This document shows, one piece after another, positions 47,089-55,835 of a stretch of DNA of 64,000 bases. Source of the stretch: Stutzerimonas frequens. Lineage in GTDB: Bacteria; Pseudomonadota; Gammaproteobacteria; Pseudomonadales; Pseudomonadaceae. The stretch covers positions 1 to 64,000 of the forward strand of contig NZ_JAMOHM010000005.1 of NCBI RefSeq assembly GCF_024448335.1. Reading direction: 5' to 3'. The notes beneath the pieces were generated by a model. It made no database searches. It was given only the letters and a program-made list of their open reading frames with translations, and was not told the origin of the DNA. Every line of letters begins with the position of its first letter. Position 1 is the first letter of the stretch. Position numbers and translations under genes: made by a program.

Positions 47089-49614
47089 TCACTGCCCGCG
47101 TGGCTTGGCCCGGGCGGTGGGCTCGGCGACCAGCGGATCGTCCGGCCAGTAGTGCTTGGGATAGCGCCCCTTCAGATCCTTCTTCACCTCGGCATAGGTA
47201 TTGGCCCAGAAGCTGGCCAGGTCCTGGGTGACCTGTACCGGCCGGCGCGCCGGCGACAGCAGGTGCAGCTTGACGACCTGCCGGCCGCCGGCGATACGCG
47301 GCGTGTCGGCCAGGCCGAACAGCTCCTGCAGGCGCACCGCCAGCACCGGCGGCTGCTCGCTGTAGTCCAGCCGAATGCGCGAGCCGGAGGGCACCGTCAC
47401 GGCCACCGGTGCCAGCTCCTCCAGGCGCTGCGGCAGCGGCCAGGGCAGCAGGGTGGCGAGCATCGCGGCGAGATCGAGCTGGGCGAAGTGCGCCAGCCGG
47501 GTGACCTTGCCGAGATAGGGCAGCAGCCAGTCCTCCAGGCGTGCCAGCAGTGCGGTGTCGCTGACGTCCGGCCAGTCACTGACGCCACTCGCAGCCAGAT
47601 CGAGCTGACGCAGCAGGCCGATGCGCGCCTGCCACTGGCGCAGCTCCGGCGTCCAGGCCAGCAGCTCCAGCCCCTTGCGCCGCACCAGCGCGAGCAGCGC
47701 CTTGCCGCGTTCCGCTTCATCCAGCGTCGGCAGCGATTCGCGACTGAGCACCAGCTCGCCGACCCGCCGCTGCCGCTCGGCACGCAGCACGCCCTCGCGC
47801 TCGTCCCATTCCAGCTCGTCGCGCACGGCGACCTGCTCGGCCAGCGCGCTCTCGAACAATGCCGCGTCCAGCGCCACGGCGCGATAGATGCGCTCCTCGC
47901 GCTGGCCCTGATGACTGCCCAGTTCGGCGATCACCAGCCACGGCTCCTTCATCAACTGGTCCGGCTCGCCGAACTGCGCCGCGCGGCCGTTGGCCAGCCG
48001 ATAGCCACCGCCGCCCTCGCGGCGCTGCCGGGCCACCCGGTCCGGATAGGCGAAGGCCAGCAGCGCGGCCAGGGCGTGTTGCTCATCGAGTTGAGCAACA
48101 CGCGCCGCCGCGGCAGCGCGCAGAAAGCTGCGAAACTGCCGGGCCAGTTGCCGGACGCGCTGCACCCCAGCACCACGACCATCCTGCAACTGATGCAGCC
48201 GCAGGGCGAGATCGGCTCCGCCGCCGCGCTGCCCGCCGGATTGAATATCACGCTCGACCAGCAGCGCCGCCACGTCGGCAGCCAAGGCAGCCACGCCCAA
48301 CGCCTGCCCGCGCAGCAGCATGTGCGCCAGGCGCGGATGCACCGGCAGCTCGGCCATCGCCTGGCCGTGGCGGGTCAGCTGCCAGCCGCCATGCTCGCTG
48401 CGCTGCAGCGCACCGAGGCGCTCCAGCAGGGCCTGCGCCTGACCGTAGGCGGCGGTCGGCGGACGATCGAGCCAGGCCAGCTCGTCCGGCTCGACGCCCC
48501 AGCGCGCCAGCTGCAGCGCGACGCCGGCAAGGTCCGCCTGGAGAATTTCCGCCTCACCGTAGGCCGCCAGCTGCCCGTGCTGCTCCTCCGACCACAGCCG
48601 GTAGCAGGCGCCCGGCTCCAGCCGCCCGGCCCGCCCCGCCCGTTGCGTGGCCGAGGCACGGGAGATGCGCCGGGTTTCCAGGCGGGTCATGCCACTGCCG
48701 GGATCGAAGCGCGGCACCCGCGCCAGCCCGGCGTCCACCACCACCCGCACACCTTCGATGGTCAGACTGGTCTCGGCGATATTGGTCGCCAGCACGACCT
48801 TGCGCAGGCCTGCCGGTGCAGGCTCGATGGCCGCACGCTGCTGGGCCAGCTCCAGTTCGCCATGCAGCGGGCAGAGCAGGATGTCGCCGCGCCCCTCCAG
48901 CTGTTCGGTCAGCGCTTCGTTCACCCGACGGATCTCGGCCTGCCCCGGCAGGAACACCAGCACGCTGCCGCGCTCGTCCTGCAGCGCCTGCAGCACCGTC
49001 TGCACCACCCGCGGCTCGATGCGCTCGCCCGGCGCCAGCGGGCGGCCCCAGCGCTGCTCCACCGGGTGCATGCGTCCCTCGCTGCGCACCACCGGTGCCT
49101 CGTCGAGCAACGCCGACAGGCGCTGGCCCTCCAGCGTCGCCGACATCAGCAGCAGCTTGAGCGGCTCGTCGCGCAGCAGCTGACGCGCATTGAGGGTCAG
49201 CGCCAGGGCCAGATCGGCATCCAGGCTGCGCTCGTGGAATTCGTCGAAGATCACCAGCCCGACGCCTTCCAGTGCCGGGTCGTCCTGCAGGCGGCGCGCA
49301 AGGATGCCCTCGGTGACCACCTCGATGCGGGTGTTCGGCCCGACCCTGCTGTCCAGGCGGATGCGGTAGCCCACCGTCTCGCCGACCCGCTCGCCCAGCT
49401 CGCTGGCCAGGCGTTCGGCGGCGGCGCGGGCGGCCAGCCGGCGGGGTTCGAGCATGATGATGGTCTGCCCGGCCAGCCAGGCTTCGCCGAGCAGCGCCAG
49501 CGGCACGCGGGTGGTCTTGCCGGCGCCGGGCGGCGCCTCGAGCACGGCTTCGTCGCGCTGCTGCAGAGCCTGGCGCAACGCCGGCAGGACTTCGTCGATC
49601 GGTAGGGAATTCAT
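47089..49614 (-). CDS. hrpB: ATP-dependent helicase HrpB
   Basis: HrpB is a DEAH-type helicase of unclear cellular role. The 841-residue protein has Walker A APPGAGKTT near residue 28, the DEFHERSLD box, the SAT motif (MSATLEG), VLATNIAETSLTI and QRAGRAGR, then the HA2/winged-helix regions and the HrpB-specific C-terminal domain with PVQVTQDLASFW and GRYPKHYWPDDP. Start MNSLPIDEVLPALR at 49614, family-typical; the longest ORF begins 20 codons upstream inside the next gene's end. Confidence 0.96.
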   Translation of the reverse strand: MNSLPIDEVLPALRQALQQRDEAVLEAPPGAGKTTRVPLALLGEAWLAGQTIIMLEPRRLAARAAAERLASELGERVGETVGYRIRLDSRVGPNTRIEVVTEGILARRLQDDPALEGVGLVIFDEFHERSLDADLALALTLNARQLLRDEPLKLLLMSATLEGQRLSALLDEAPVVRSEGRMHPVEQRWGRPLAPGERIEPRVVQTVLQALQDERGSVLVFLPGQAEIRRVNEALTEQLEGRGDILLCPLHGELELAQQRAAIEPAPAGLRKVVLATNIAETSLTIEGVRVVVDAGLARVPRFDPGSGMTRLETRRISRASATQRAGRAGRLEPGACYRLWSEEQHGQLAAYGEAEILQADLAGVALQLARWGVEPDELAWLDRPPTAAYGQAQALLERLGALQRSEHGGWQLTRHGQAMAELPVHPRLAHMLLRGQALGVAALAADVAALLVERDIQSGGQRGGGADLALRLHQLQDGRGAGVQRVRQLARQFRSFLRAAAAARVAQLDEQHALAALLAFAYPDRVARQRREGGGGYRLANGRAAQFGEPDQLMKEPWLVIAELGSHQGQREERIYRAVALDAALFESALAEQVAVRDELEWDEREGVLRAERQRRVGELVLSRESLPTLDEAERGKALLALVRRKGLELLAWTPELRQWQARIGLLRQLDLAASGVSDWPDVSDTALLARLEDWLLPYLGKVTRLAHFAQLDLAAMLATLLPWPLPQRLEELAPVAVTVPSGSRIRLDYSEQPPVLAVRLQELFGLADTPRIAGGRQVVKLHLLSPARRPVQVTQDLASFWANTYAEVKKDLKGRYPKHYWPDDPLVAEPTARAKPRGQ

Positions 49615-49673
49615 GAGCACTCGCTTCGGGCAGACGATCCAACAACCGAAGCGCCCGCCCGAAGCTGGGCGCA

Positions 49674-50174
49674 TCAGTTGACGCTGTAGCCGCGTCCGGT
49701 CAGGCAGGCACCGAGGGCACGCTTGTAGGTGTCGGCAACGCTGGCCGCCGGAGCCGTCCGGGCGCTGGCCGGGTCGAAACCGCTCTGGCTGACCGCCCAG
49801 CTATGGCACTCGTAGCGGTCGCGGCTCTGCTGCTCGGCACTCTGGCCCTTGGCCGGATAGGCGATCACATCATATCGCGTGGCCTCGCTGGCCGGCAGCG
49901 GCGGCTGGCTGACGGGTTCGTAGACGTTGCGCTCGGCATTCCACAGGTAATAGGTACCGGCGGCGATGAAGTAGAGCATGCTGCCGATCCAGATTTCCCG
50001 CGCACCGGCCGGAAGACCGTGGCCGTGACGCGGGCCCGGCACATGCTGCGGCCCCGGTCCCGCCGGCCCTCTATGCCCACCCGGCCCCGGACCGGGTGGT
50101 GCGGCGGTGACCGGCAAGGCGATGCAGAGGGAAAGAACGGCGCCAAGCGCGGCGCGCGGCAGTAACCTGGACAT
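49674..50174 (-). CDS. exported Gly/Pro/His-rich protein of unknown function
   Basis: The 166-residue protein has a signal peptide (to about residue 24), a low-complexity region PPGPGPGGHRGPAGPGPQHVPG that might bind metal, one short hydrophobic stretch (IWIGSMLYFIAAGTYYLW) and a C-terminal domain with four-residue hallmark RYECHSWAVSQSGFDP. The tail resembles the DUF6515 group, though I am not certain. It lies 59 bases upstream of hrpB in the same direction. Confidence 0.72.
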   Translation of the reverse strand: MSRLLPRAALGAVLSLCIALPVTAAPPGPGPGGHRGPAGPGPQHVPGPRHGHGLPAGAREIWIGSMLYFIAAGTYYLWNAERNVYEPVSQPPLPASEATRYDVIAYPAKGQSAEQQSRDRYECHSWAVSQSGFDPASARTAPAASVADTYKRALGACLTGRGYSVN

Positions 50175-50388
50175 GATTGAACTCCGGGATGGGATGAAAT
50201 CGCAGCGCGATTATCTGCCCGGCCGATGCAGCGGTCCGTCAGGCCTCGGTAAGGACTGGGTAAAGCCACCCCATGCGTCAGCGCACACGCCGAACACCCG
50301 AGCCCGCGGCATGGTCTGATATCGAGAAAACATCATCCAGCTGTCTTCCGGCCCTTGTATAGTTGCGCCACTTTTCCAGGAGGTCCTT

Positions 50389-50805
50389 ATGCGTACTCGT
50401 AACCGATTCATCGGCGGCGTGTTGGCCGCTTCCCTGTTCACCCAGCTGACCGCCTGCGGCACGCTGTTCTACCCGGATCGCCGCGGGCAGATCGAAGGCC
50501 GCATCGACCCGGCGATTGCGGCTCTGAATGCAGTCGGCCTGATCTTTTACCTCCTCCCTGGCCTAATTGCTTTCGGCATCGACTTCGCAACTGGCGCGAT
50601 CTACCTGCCCGACGACCAGTACTCCGTTGCGCCGGAGAAACTGCAGGAAGCCATTGGTGCCGACGGCGTGATCGATCAGGCTCGTCTGAAAGCCATCATC
50701 GAGGCGGAAACCGGCCGCAGCCTGCCGCTGGACGACCCGCGACTGATCCAGCACAACGGCAGCGTCGAGCAGCTGGCCGCCTTCGGCCTGCGCCCGGCCG
50801 CTTGA
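50389..50805 (+). CDS. small lipoprotein with conserved PDRRGQIEGRIDPAI motif
   Basis: The 138-residue protein has a lipoprotein leader ending LTAC (Cys at about 23) followed by GTLFYPDRRGQIEGRIDPAIAALN, a hydrophobic segment (VGLIFYLLPGLIAFGIDFATGAIYL) and a polar tail. It belongs to a common pseudomonad family sometimes mislabelled as a polyribonucleotide nucleotidyltransferase; nothing enzymatic is visible. A strong AGGAGG lies seven bases before the ATG. The 214-base gap before it shows no gene. Confidence 0.8.
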   Translation: MRTRNRFIGGVLAASLFTQLTACGTLFYPDRRGQIEGRIDPAIAALNAVGLIFYLLPGLIAFGIDFATGAIYLPDDQYSVAPEKLQEAIGADGVIDQARLKAIIEAETGRSLPLDDPRLIQHNGSVEQLAAFGLRPAA

Positions 50806-50830
50806 TGCGCACGGGGGACAGCCGCCGCCG

Positions 50831-51721
50831 ATGAGCATCAATCGCGACCACGCCCGGCTCATGCGCCGGGCCACCGCTGCGGCCCTGGCGACGGCCATCC
50901 TGCTGGCGCTGAGCAAGGCGGTGGCCTGGTGGCTGAGCGGCTCGGTGAGCCTGCTGGCGGGCCTCACCGACTCGCTGCTGGACGGCGCCGCCTCGCTGCT
51001 CAACCTGCTGGCGGTGCACTACTCGCTGCGCCCGGCGGACGACGATCACCGCTACGGCCATGGCAAGGCCGAGGCACTGGCCGGGCTGGGGCAGGCGGCA
51101 TTCATCTGCGTCAGCGCGATCCTCGTCGGCGTGCAAGGCGTCGACCGCCTGCTGCATCCGCAACCCTTGGGCGCGCAGGGTGTAGGCATCGCGGTGATGA
51201 TCTTCTCACTGGTGATGACCGCCGTGCTGCTGACCTACCAGCACCACGTGGTCAAGCTCACCGGCTCCACCGCCATCCGCGCCGATTCGCTGCACTACCG
51301 CTCCGACCTCCTGCTGAATACCAGCATCCTGCTCGCGCTGGTGCTGGCCAGCTTTGGTTGGGAGCGAGTGGACGCGCTGTTCGGCATCGCTATCGCGCTG
51401 TACATCTTCTGGAGCGCAATCAGCATCGTCCGCGAGGCCGGTGCCGTGCTGATGGATACCGAGCTGTCGCCGGAAATCAGCGAACAGATGCAGCAACTGG
51501 TCTGCGAAGTGCCGGGTGTGCATGGCTGCCACGACTTCCGCACGCGGGTTTCCGGCACGCGCTGGTTCGTGCAGTTGCACCTGGAGCTGCCTGGTGAACT
51601 GCCGCTGTCGCAGGCACATGATCTGTGTGTAGCAGTGGAGAACGCGATTCACGATCGCTATCCGAATGCGGAGGTGCTGGTGCATGCCGACCCGCTTGAG
51701 GTAGCGCCGCCTAAGCGGTAA
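50831..51721 (+). CDS. fieF: cation diffusion facilitator (FieF/CzcD type)
   Basis: The 296-residue protein exports divalent metals (zinc, iron) from the cytoplasm in exchange for protons. It has six membrane segments, the two metal-binding signatures ALTDSLLDGAASL in helix 2 and ADSLHYRSDLLLN in helix 5, and a C-terminal cytoplasmic metal-sensing domain. It starts 25 bases after the lipoprotein and may be co-transcribed with it. Confidence 0.92.
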   Translation: MSINRDHARLMRRATAAALATAILLALSKAVAWWLSGSVSLLAGLTDSLLDGAASLLNLLAVHYSLRPADDDHRYGHGKAEALAGLGQAAFICVSAILVGVQGVDRLLHPQPLGAQGVGIAVMIFSLVMTAVLLTYQHHVVKLTGSTAIRADSLHYRSDLLLNTSILLALVLASFGWERVDALFGIAIALYIFWSAISIVREAGAVLMDTELSPEISEQMQQLVCEVPGVHGCHDFRTRVSGTRWFVQLHLELPGELPLSQAHDLCVAVENAIHDRYPNAEVLVHADPLEVAPPKR

Positions 51722-51749
51722 CAGTTTGACCACCACAACGCCCACAACG

Positions 51750-51775
51750 AAAAAGACCACGCCTGGGCGTGGTCT
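51750..51775 (-). terminator. minus-strand terminator between fieF and the Lrp gene
   Basis: AGACCACGCC / GGCGTGGTCT forms an almost loop-less 10-bp (or 8-bp with CTGG loop) stem. On the minus strand it is followed by TTTTTC, a good U-tract; on the plus strand only TCTTCG follows. No minus-strand protein gene is found to its right, so it may end a non-coding RNA. Confidence 0.65.
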
Positions 51776-51905
51776 CTTCGATTCGTCTGGCCGATGGTAA
51801 CGGCTGCTTCGCACGGTGCCTCGTGAGCGCCGGAGGCCCGGACCGTCGGTCTCGGTAAGACTTTCGGTGACCGCAGCGGGGATCGCGTGCCGTGGTCATT
51901 CTGCC
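51752..51905 (-). ncRNA. candidate small RNA
   Basis: The 322-base interval 51722-52043 has no protein gene. On the minus strand it could fold well: ACGGT and GCCTC pair with GAGGC and ACCGT in one long hairpin (about 51815-51850), preceded by a GGTC/GACC stem, and ends in the terminator at 51750-51775. No promoter was identified with confidence and I do not recognise the sequence as a known Pseudomonas RNA. The 5' end is a guess. Confidence 0.25.
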
Positions 51906-52043
51906 GGGGGCTGAAGTTGAGATAAAGCTTACGCCGCCCCGACCGGCATCGGATTGCGAAGATTGCTGATCACGGCACCTCTTGCGCAATCGACAGCCCT
52001 AGATCCATCATCACGCGCAATCCGATCCCAAAGGCCTCCCTCC

Positions 52044-52523
52044 ATGAGCAAACTCGACCGCTACGACCTGCGCATTCTCGCCGAATTGCAGCACGACGCC
52101 CGAATCTCCAATCAGGAGCTGGCCGAACGCATCGGTCTGTCGCCCTCGCCCTGCTCGCGCCGCGTCAAGCAGCTGGAAGACGACGGCTATATCGCGCGCC
52201 AGGTCGCTCTGCTCGACCGCAAGAAGCTCGGTCTGACGCTGACCGCCTACGTGCTGATCGGCATGGACCGGCACACTCCGGAGCGCTTCGAGCATTTCGA
52301 GGGGGTGATCGGACGCTGCCCGGAGGTGCTGGAATGCAGCCTGGTCACCGGCATGGATGCCGACTACCAGCTCAAGGTGGTCGTGCCCGACATGGACCAC
52401 TACCAGCAGTTCCTGCTCGGCACGCTGACGCGTATCGAAGGCGTCTCCAGCGTGCGTTCCAGCTTCGTCCTGCGTCAGGTGGCGTCAAGCACCGAGCTGC
52501 CGCTGGAGCATTTGCGCAGCTGA
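52044..52523 (+). CDS. Lrp/AsnC family transcriptional regulator
   Basis: The 159-residue regulator has an N-terminal helix-turn-helix (ISNQELAERIGLSPSPCSRRVKQLEDDGYI) and an AsnC-type effector domain (LECSLVTGMDADYQLKVVVPDMDHY). It probably senses an amino acid, but neither ligand nor targets can be read here; no transporter or catabolic gene is adjacent. Start MSKLDRYDLRIL at 52044; the longer ORF is not family-like. Confidence 0.93.
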   Translation: MSKLDRYDLRILAELQHDARISNQELAERIGLSPSPCSRRVKQLEDDGYIARQVALLDRKKLGLTLTAYVLIGMDRHTPERFEHFEGVIGRCPEVLECSLVTGMDADYQLKVVVPDMDHYQQFLLGTLTRIEGVSSVRSSFVLRQVASSTELPLEHLRS

Positions 52524-52568
52524 GACGCAGCGCACAGCTTGCGCCCTACTTTTCGCAGGGTTACTGCC

Positions 52569-52574
52569 TATAAT
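52569..52574 (+). promoter_or_regulatory. -10 box (TATAAT) upstream of the globin gene
   Basis: A perfect TATAAT 99 bases before the globin start in the 149-base gap after the Lrp gene. No -35 hexamer at normal spacing is clear. Confidence 0.4.
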
Positions 52575-52672
52575 CCGCGCCCTTGTTTTCCGGCCCGCCT
52601 GGGCGAGCCGGACTACCGAATGCGACGCCCCATGCAGGCGCCGCTCCAGATCCTTCGTGCAAGGGACGCCCC

Positions 52673-53065
52673 ATGAACGACACCAACCGCGTCATGCAGA
52701 GCTATGGCCGCTGCTGCGCGAGCCCCAGCTTCTTCGACGATTTCTACGTGACTTTCCTCGCCAGCTCGCCGGCGATACGGGAGAAGTTCGCCCGCACCGA
52801 CATGACCGCGCAAAAGCAGCTGCTACGCGCCGGCATTCTCAACCTGGTGCTGTTCGCCCGCGGCATGCCGGACACCAAGCTTCGCGCGCTGGGCGAGAGC
52901 CATTCACGGGCACGCCTGGACATCCGCCCGGAGCTCTATGACCTATGGATCGACGCGCTGCTCAAGACCATCCGCCAGCACGATGGCGAACTGCAGCAAC
53001 AGGACCTGAAGGCCTGGCACATGGTCTTGAACAAGGGCATCGACGTGATCAAGGCGGCCTACTGA
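52673..53065 (+). CDS. single-domain bacterial globin
   Basis: The 130-residue protein has the globin pattern: SYGRCCASPSFFDDFYVTFLASSPAIREKF, then LLRAGILNLVLFARG and ALGESHSRARLDIRPELYDLW, where the His in GESH sits at the proximal heme position. There is no reductase or signalling domain attached, so it is a stand-alone heme protein, possibly for oxygen or nitric oxide. Start at 52673 with AAGGGA upstream. Confidence 0.8.
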   Translation: MNDTNRVMQSYGRCCASPSFFDDFYVTFLASSPAIREKFARTDMTAQKQLLRAGILNLVLFARGMPDTKLRALGESHSRARLDIRPELYDLWIDALLKTIRQHDGELQQQDLKAWHMVLNKGIDVIKAAY

Positions 53066-53240
53066 ATACCGGTGAGACATTTCGCCGCACCGGCGCCCGG
53101 CCGGCGCGATCCGAACGCTTTGCGAGCTCGACCGTCCAACCAGCGGTGGCACACCCGCCACTCGCTGGCGGCGTATACTGCGCCGCTTTCGCGCCCGGCC
53201 TGCCACGGGCGCATTCGTCGAAGTCACTCAGGAGATCCCT

Positions 53241-53459
53241 GTGGAGCCCGAAGTTTTCGAAAAGTGGATGATGATCGTGCTCGTCGGCGGGCTGATGGCC
53301 TTCATGGCGTTCATCATCTGGGACCTGGCCAAGAAGTCGAAGGCCGGTCGCCTCGGCACCGCCATTCTCTTCCTCGGTCTGGGGCTGTGCCTGTTCGCCT
53401 TTCTCGCCAAGCCGGTCATCGGTTACGTCATCGAAGTGACTCAGGGCATCCCGCACTGA
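53241..53459 (+). CDS. DUF2788 small membrane protein
   Basis: The 72-residue protein has two hydrophobic helices (about 10-28 and 40-65) with WDLAKKSKAGRLGT between, the pattern of DUF2788 proteins of pseudomonads. Function unknown. It starts with GTG at 53241, supported by CAGGAG six bases upstream. Confidence 0.85.
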   Translation: MEPEVFEKWMMIVLVGGLMAFMAFIIWDLAKKSKAGRLGTAILFLGLGLCLFAFLAKPVIGYVIEVTQGIPH

Positions 53460-53471
53460 GTTGAGGCACCG

Positions 53472-53496
53472 GCCGGCGCGCTACAGCTGCGCCGGC
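53472..53496. terminator. stem-loop between converging genes
   Basis: GCCGGCGC / GCGCCGGC 8-bp stem with a 9-nt loop containing the stop codon of the pseudouridine synthase. No T-run; a weak shared terminator is possible. Confidence 0.4.
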
Positions 53497-54110
53497 ACCT
53501 CCCGCCACTCACCCGGCTGCAGGCCATCGAGCGCCCACGGCCCGATGCGCACCCGTACCAGACGCAGGGTCGGCAAGCCAACCGCCGCCGTCATGCGCCT
53601 GACCTGGCGATTGCGCCCTTCGCGAATCACCAGTTCCAGCCAGCAGGTCGGCACGCTCTTGCGAAAGCGTACCGGCGGGTTGCGTGGCCATAGCTCGGGC
53701 TCATCGAGCTGCCGCGCTTCGGCCGGCAGGGTCATGCCGTCGTTCAGCTCGACGCCCTGACGCAGCCGCTCCAGCTGTGTCTCGTCCACCTCGCCCTCCA
53801 CCTGCACCCAGTAGGTCTTGGGCAGCTTGTGCTTGGGGTCGGCGATGCGCGCCTGCAACCGACCGTCGTTGGTCAAGAGCAACAGCCCCTCGCTGTCGCG
53901 ATCCAGTCGGCCGGCCGGGTAGACGCCCGGCACCTGCACGTAATCCTTCAGCGTCGCGCGACCATCGGCATCGTTGAATTGCGTCAGCACGTCGAACGGC
54001 TTGTTCAGCAGCAACAGCCGCGGCTCGGCCAGCGGTGCCTTGGCGACGCGCCGCGGCGCAGGCGGTCTGGCAGGCGATCGCGAGGATGGAGAGCGCGGTG
54101 GACGGGGCAT
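53481..54110 (-). CDS. rluE: 23S rRNA pseudouridine synthase, RluE type
   Basis: The 209-residue protein lacks an S4 domain and carries the catalytic [17 protein letters not shown] with its aspartate, and [10 protein letters not shown] and [11 protein letters not shown] typical of the RsuA/RluB/E/F branch. Without the S4 domain, the best fit is RluE, which modifies U2457 of 23S rRNA. The N-terminus is an Arg/Pro-rich tail. It is convergent with the DUF2788 gene and divergent from urtA. Confidence 0.88.
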   Translation of the reverse strand: MPRPPRSPSSRSPARPPAPRRVAKAPLAEPRLLLLNKPFDVLTQFNDADGRATLKDYVQVPGVYPAGRLDRDSEGLLLLTNDGRLQARIADPKHKLPKTYWVQVEGEVDETQLERLRQGVELNDGMTLPAEARQLDEPELWPRNPPVRFRKSVPTCWLELVIREGRNRQVRRMTAAVGLPTLRLVRVRIGPWALDGLQPGEWREVPAQL

Positions 54111-54210
54111 GGCGACGGGTCTCGGAGCGGGCCGGCCATGCTAGAAGCCAGGCCTGCAACGGGCAAGTGGCGGGCCGGCACCGAAATCGGGCAAAGCGGG
54201 CCCTGGCAGT

Positions 54211-54244
54211 GCACCAGGCGCCCTGCGATGCACCAGCATGGCTC
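54211..54244 (+). promoter_or_regulatory. NtrC-like sites upstream of urtA
   Basis: GCACCA-GCA-TGGCTC at 54230 fits the NtrC pattern GCACYA-N3-TGGTGC in 9 of 12 conserved positions; a second GCACCA half-site lies at 54211. They are about 70-100 bp upstream of the -24 element, a normal enhancer distance. Confidence 0.5.
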
Positions 54245-54311
54245 ACCACGCAAGCTGCCGGATCAACCCAGGATCGGCGCAAAGCGGCGTCGTAGAAGGC
54301 TTTGCGCCATT

Positions 54312-54327
54312 TGGCACGGATGCTGCC
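54312..54327 (+). promoter_or_regulatory. sigma-54 (-24/-12) promoter of urtABCDE
   Basis: TGGCACG-GATG-CTGC matches the RpoN consensus fully in the -24 block and in three of four bases of the -12 block, with GG-N10-GC spacing. It is 64 bases before the urtA start. Confidence 0.78.
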
Positions 54328-54390
54328 ATTGCTCCAGGCGTTCCGATGTACCCAGCCCACAGTTGCGCACGGACAGCCAAGGAGCCCCAA

Positions 54391-55659
54391 ATGAAACGCC
54401 GTCCTCTGATCAAGACCACCCTCGCCGCCAGTGCCCTGATGCTCAGCGGTCTGTTCCCCTTCACCCTGCAGGCCGCCGAAACCATCAAGGTCGGCATCCT
54501 GCATTCGCTGTCCGGCACCATGGCCATCTCCGAGACCTCGCTCAAGGACATGGCGCTGATGACGATCGACGAGATCAACGCCAAGGGCGGCGTGCTCGGC
54601 AAGCAGCTCGAGCCGGTGGTGGTCGATCCGGCTTCCAACTGGCCGCTGTTCGCCGAGAAAGGCCGTCAGCTGCTGACCCAGGACAAGGTCGCGGTGACCT
54701 TCGGTTGCTGGACTTCGGTTTCGCGCAAATCCGTGCTGCCGGTCTATGAAGAACTCAACGGCCTGCTGTTCTACCCGGTGCAGTACGAAGGCGAGGAACT
54801 GTCGCCGAACGTCTTCTACACCGGCGCCGCACCGAACCAGCAGGCCATCCCGGCCGTCGAGTACCTGATGAGCGAAGACGGCGGCAGCGCCGAGCGCTTC
54901 TTCCTGCTCGGTACCGACTACGTCTACCCGCGCACCACCAACAAGATCCTGCGCGCCTTCCTGATCAGCAAGGGCGTGCCCGAATCCAGCATCGAAGAGG
55001 TCTACACCCCCTTCGGTCACAGCGATTACCAGACCATCGTCGCCAACATCAAAAAGTTCTCCGCCGGCGGCAAGACCGCCGTGGTGTCGACCATCAATGG
55101 CGACTCCAACGTGCCCTTCTACAAGGAGCTGGCCAACCAGGGCCTGGACGCCACCGACGTTCCGGTCGTCGCCTTCTCGGTCGGCGAGGAAGAGCTGCGC
55201 GGCATCGACACCAAGCCGCTGGTCGGCCACCTGGCCGCCTGGAACTACTTCCAGTCGGTGGAGAACCCGGTCAACGAAGCCTTCGTCAGCAAGTGGAAGG
55301 CCTACGCCAAGGCCCAGAACCTGCCGGGCGCCGACAAGGCGGTGACCAACGACCCGATGGAAGCCACCTACGTCGGCATCCATATGTGGGCGCAGGCGGT
55401 CGAGAAGGCCGGCAGCACCGAGGTGGACAAGGTGCGCGATGCCCTCGCAGGGCAGACCTTCGAGGCGCCGAGCGGCTACACCCTGACCATGGACGAGAAG
55501 AACCATCACCTGCACAAGCCGGTAATGATCGGCGAGGTCCAGGAGGACGGACAGTTCTCGGTGGTCTGGGAAACCGAAAGCCCGGTCCGCGCCCAGCCGT
55601 GGAGCCCCTACATCCCGGGCAACGACAAGAAGCCGGATTACGCGGTGAAGTCCAACTAA
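54391..55659 (+). CDS. urtA: urea ABC transporter substrate-binding protein UrtA
   Basis: UrtA captures urea in the periplasm. The 422-residue protein has a signal peptide (about 1-27), then a leucine/amide-binding fold with IKVGILHSLSGTMAISETSLKD and CWTSVSRKSVLPVYEE, the UrtA-specific signature. The ATG at 54391 has AAGGAG six bases upstream. It is first of a urea uptake operon under a sigma-54-type promoter, as expected for nitrogen-limited expression. Confidence 0.96.
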   Translation: MKRRPLIKTTLAASALMLSGLFPFTLQAAETIKVGILHSLSGTMAISETSLKDMALMTIDEINAKGGVLGKQLEPVVVDPASNWPLFAEKGRQLLTQDKVAVTFGCWTSVSRKSVLPVYEELNGLLFYPVQYEGEELSPNVFYTGAAPNQQAIPAVEYLMSEDGGSAERFFLLGTDYVYPRTTNKILRAFLISKGVPESSIEEVYTPFGHSDYQTIVANIKKFSAGGKTAVVSTINGDSNVPFYKELANQGLDATDVPVVAFSVGEEELRGIDTKPLVGHLAAWNYFQSVENPVNEAFVSKWKAYAKAQNLPGADKAVTNDPMEATYVGIHMWAQAVEKAGSTEVDKVRDALAGQTFEAPSGYTLTMDEKNHHLHKPVMIGEVQEDGQFSVVWETESPVRAQPWSPYIPGNDKKPDYAVKSN

Positions 55660-55675
55660 CCGCTGCGGTCGTCAT

Positions 55676-55720
55676 GGTGGATGGGTGACGCACCGATTTC
55701 GCGTCCCGATCCACCCCACG
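55676..55720. repeat. degenerate GTAGGGTGGA-family palindrome, copy 5
   Basis: GGTGGATGGGTGACGC ... GATCCACCCCACG; the arms still pair but are diverged. A related GGGCGGAT / ATCCGCCC inverted repeat follows at about 55739-55782. Both lie in the gap between urtA and urtB. Confidence 0.55.
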
Positions 55721-55835
55721 ATCGCTCGGCTTTCGTTGGGCGGATCGGGACGCGTAGTCGAGACGTTCTCATCCGCCCGCCCATCGCCGCCACCTCCATC
55801 AAGAGAGCCCGCGGCGCCCCCTGGGAAATTCACGC

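Noticed and set aside
47152-49605. Plus-strand open frame of 817 codons opposite hrpB
   Set aside because: Composition is rich in Gln/His/Arg as expected for an antisense frame of a high-GC gene; no start site or motif supports it.
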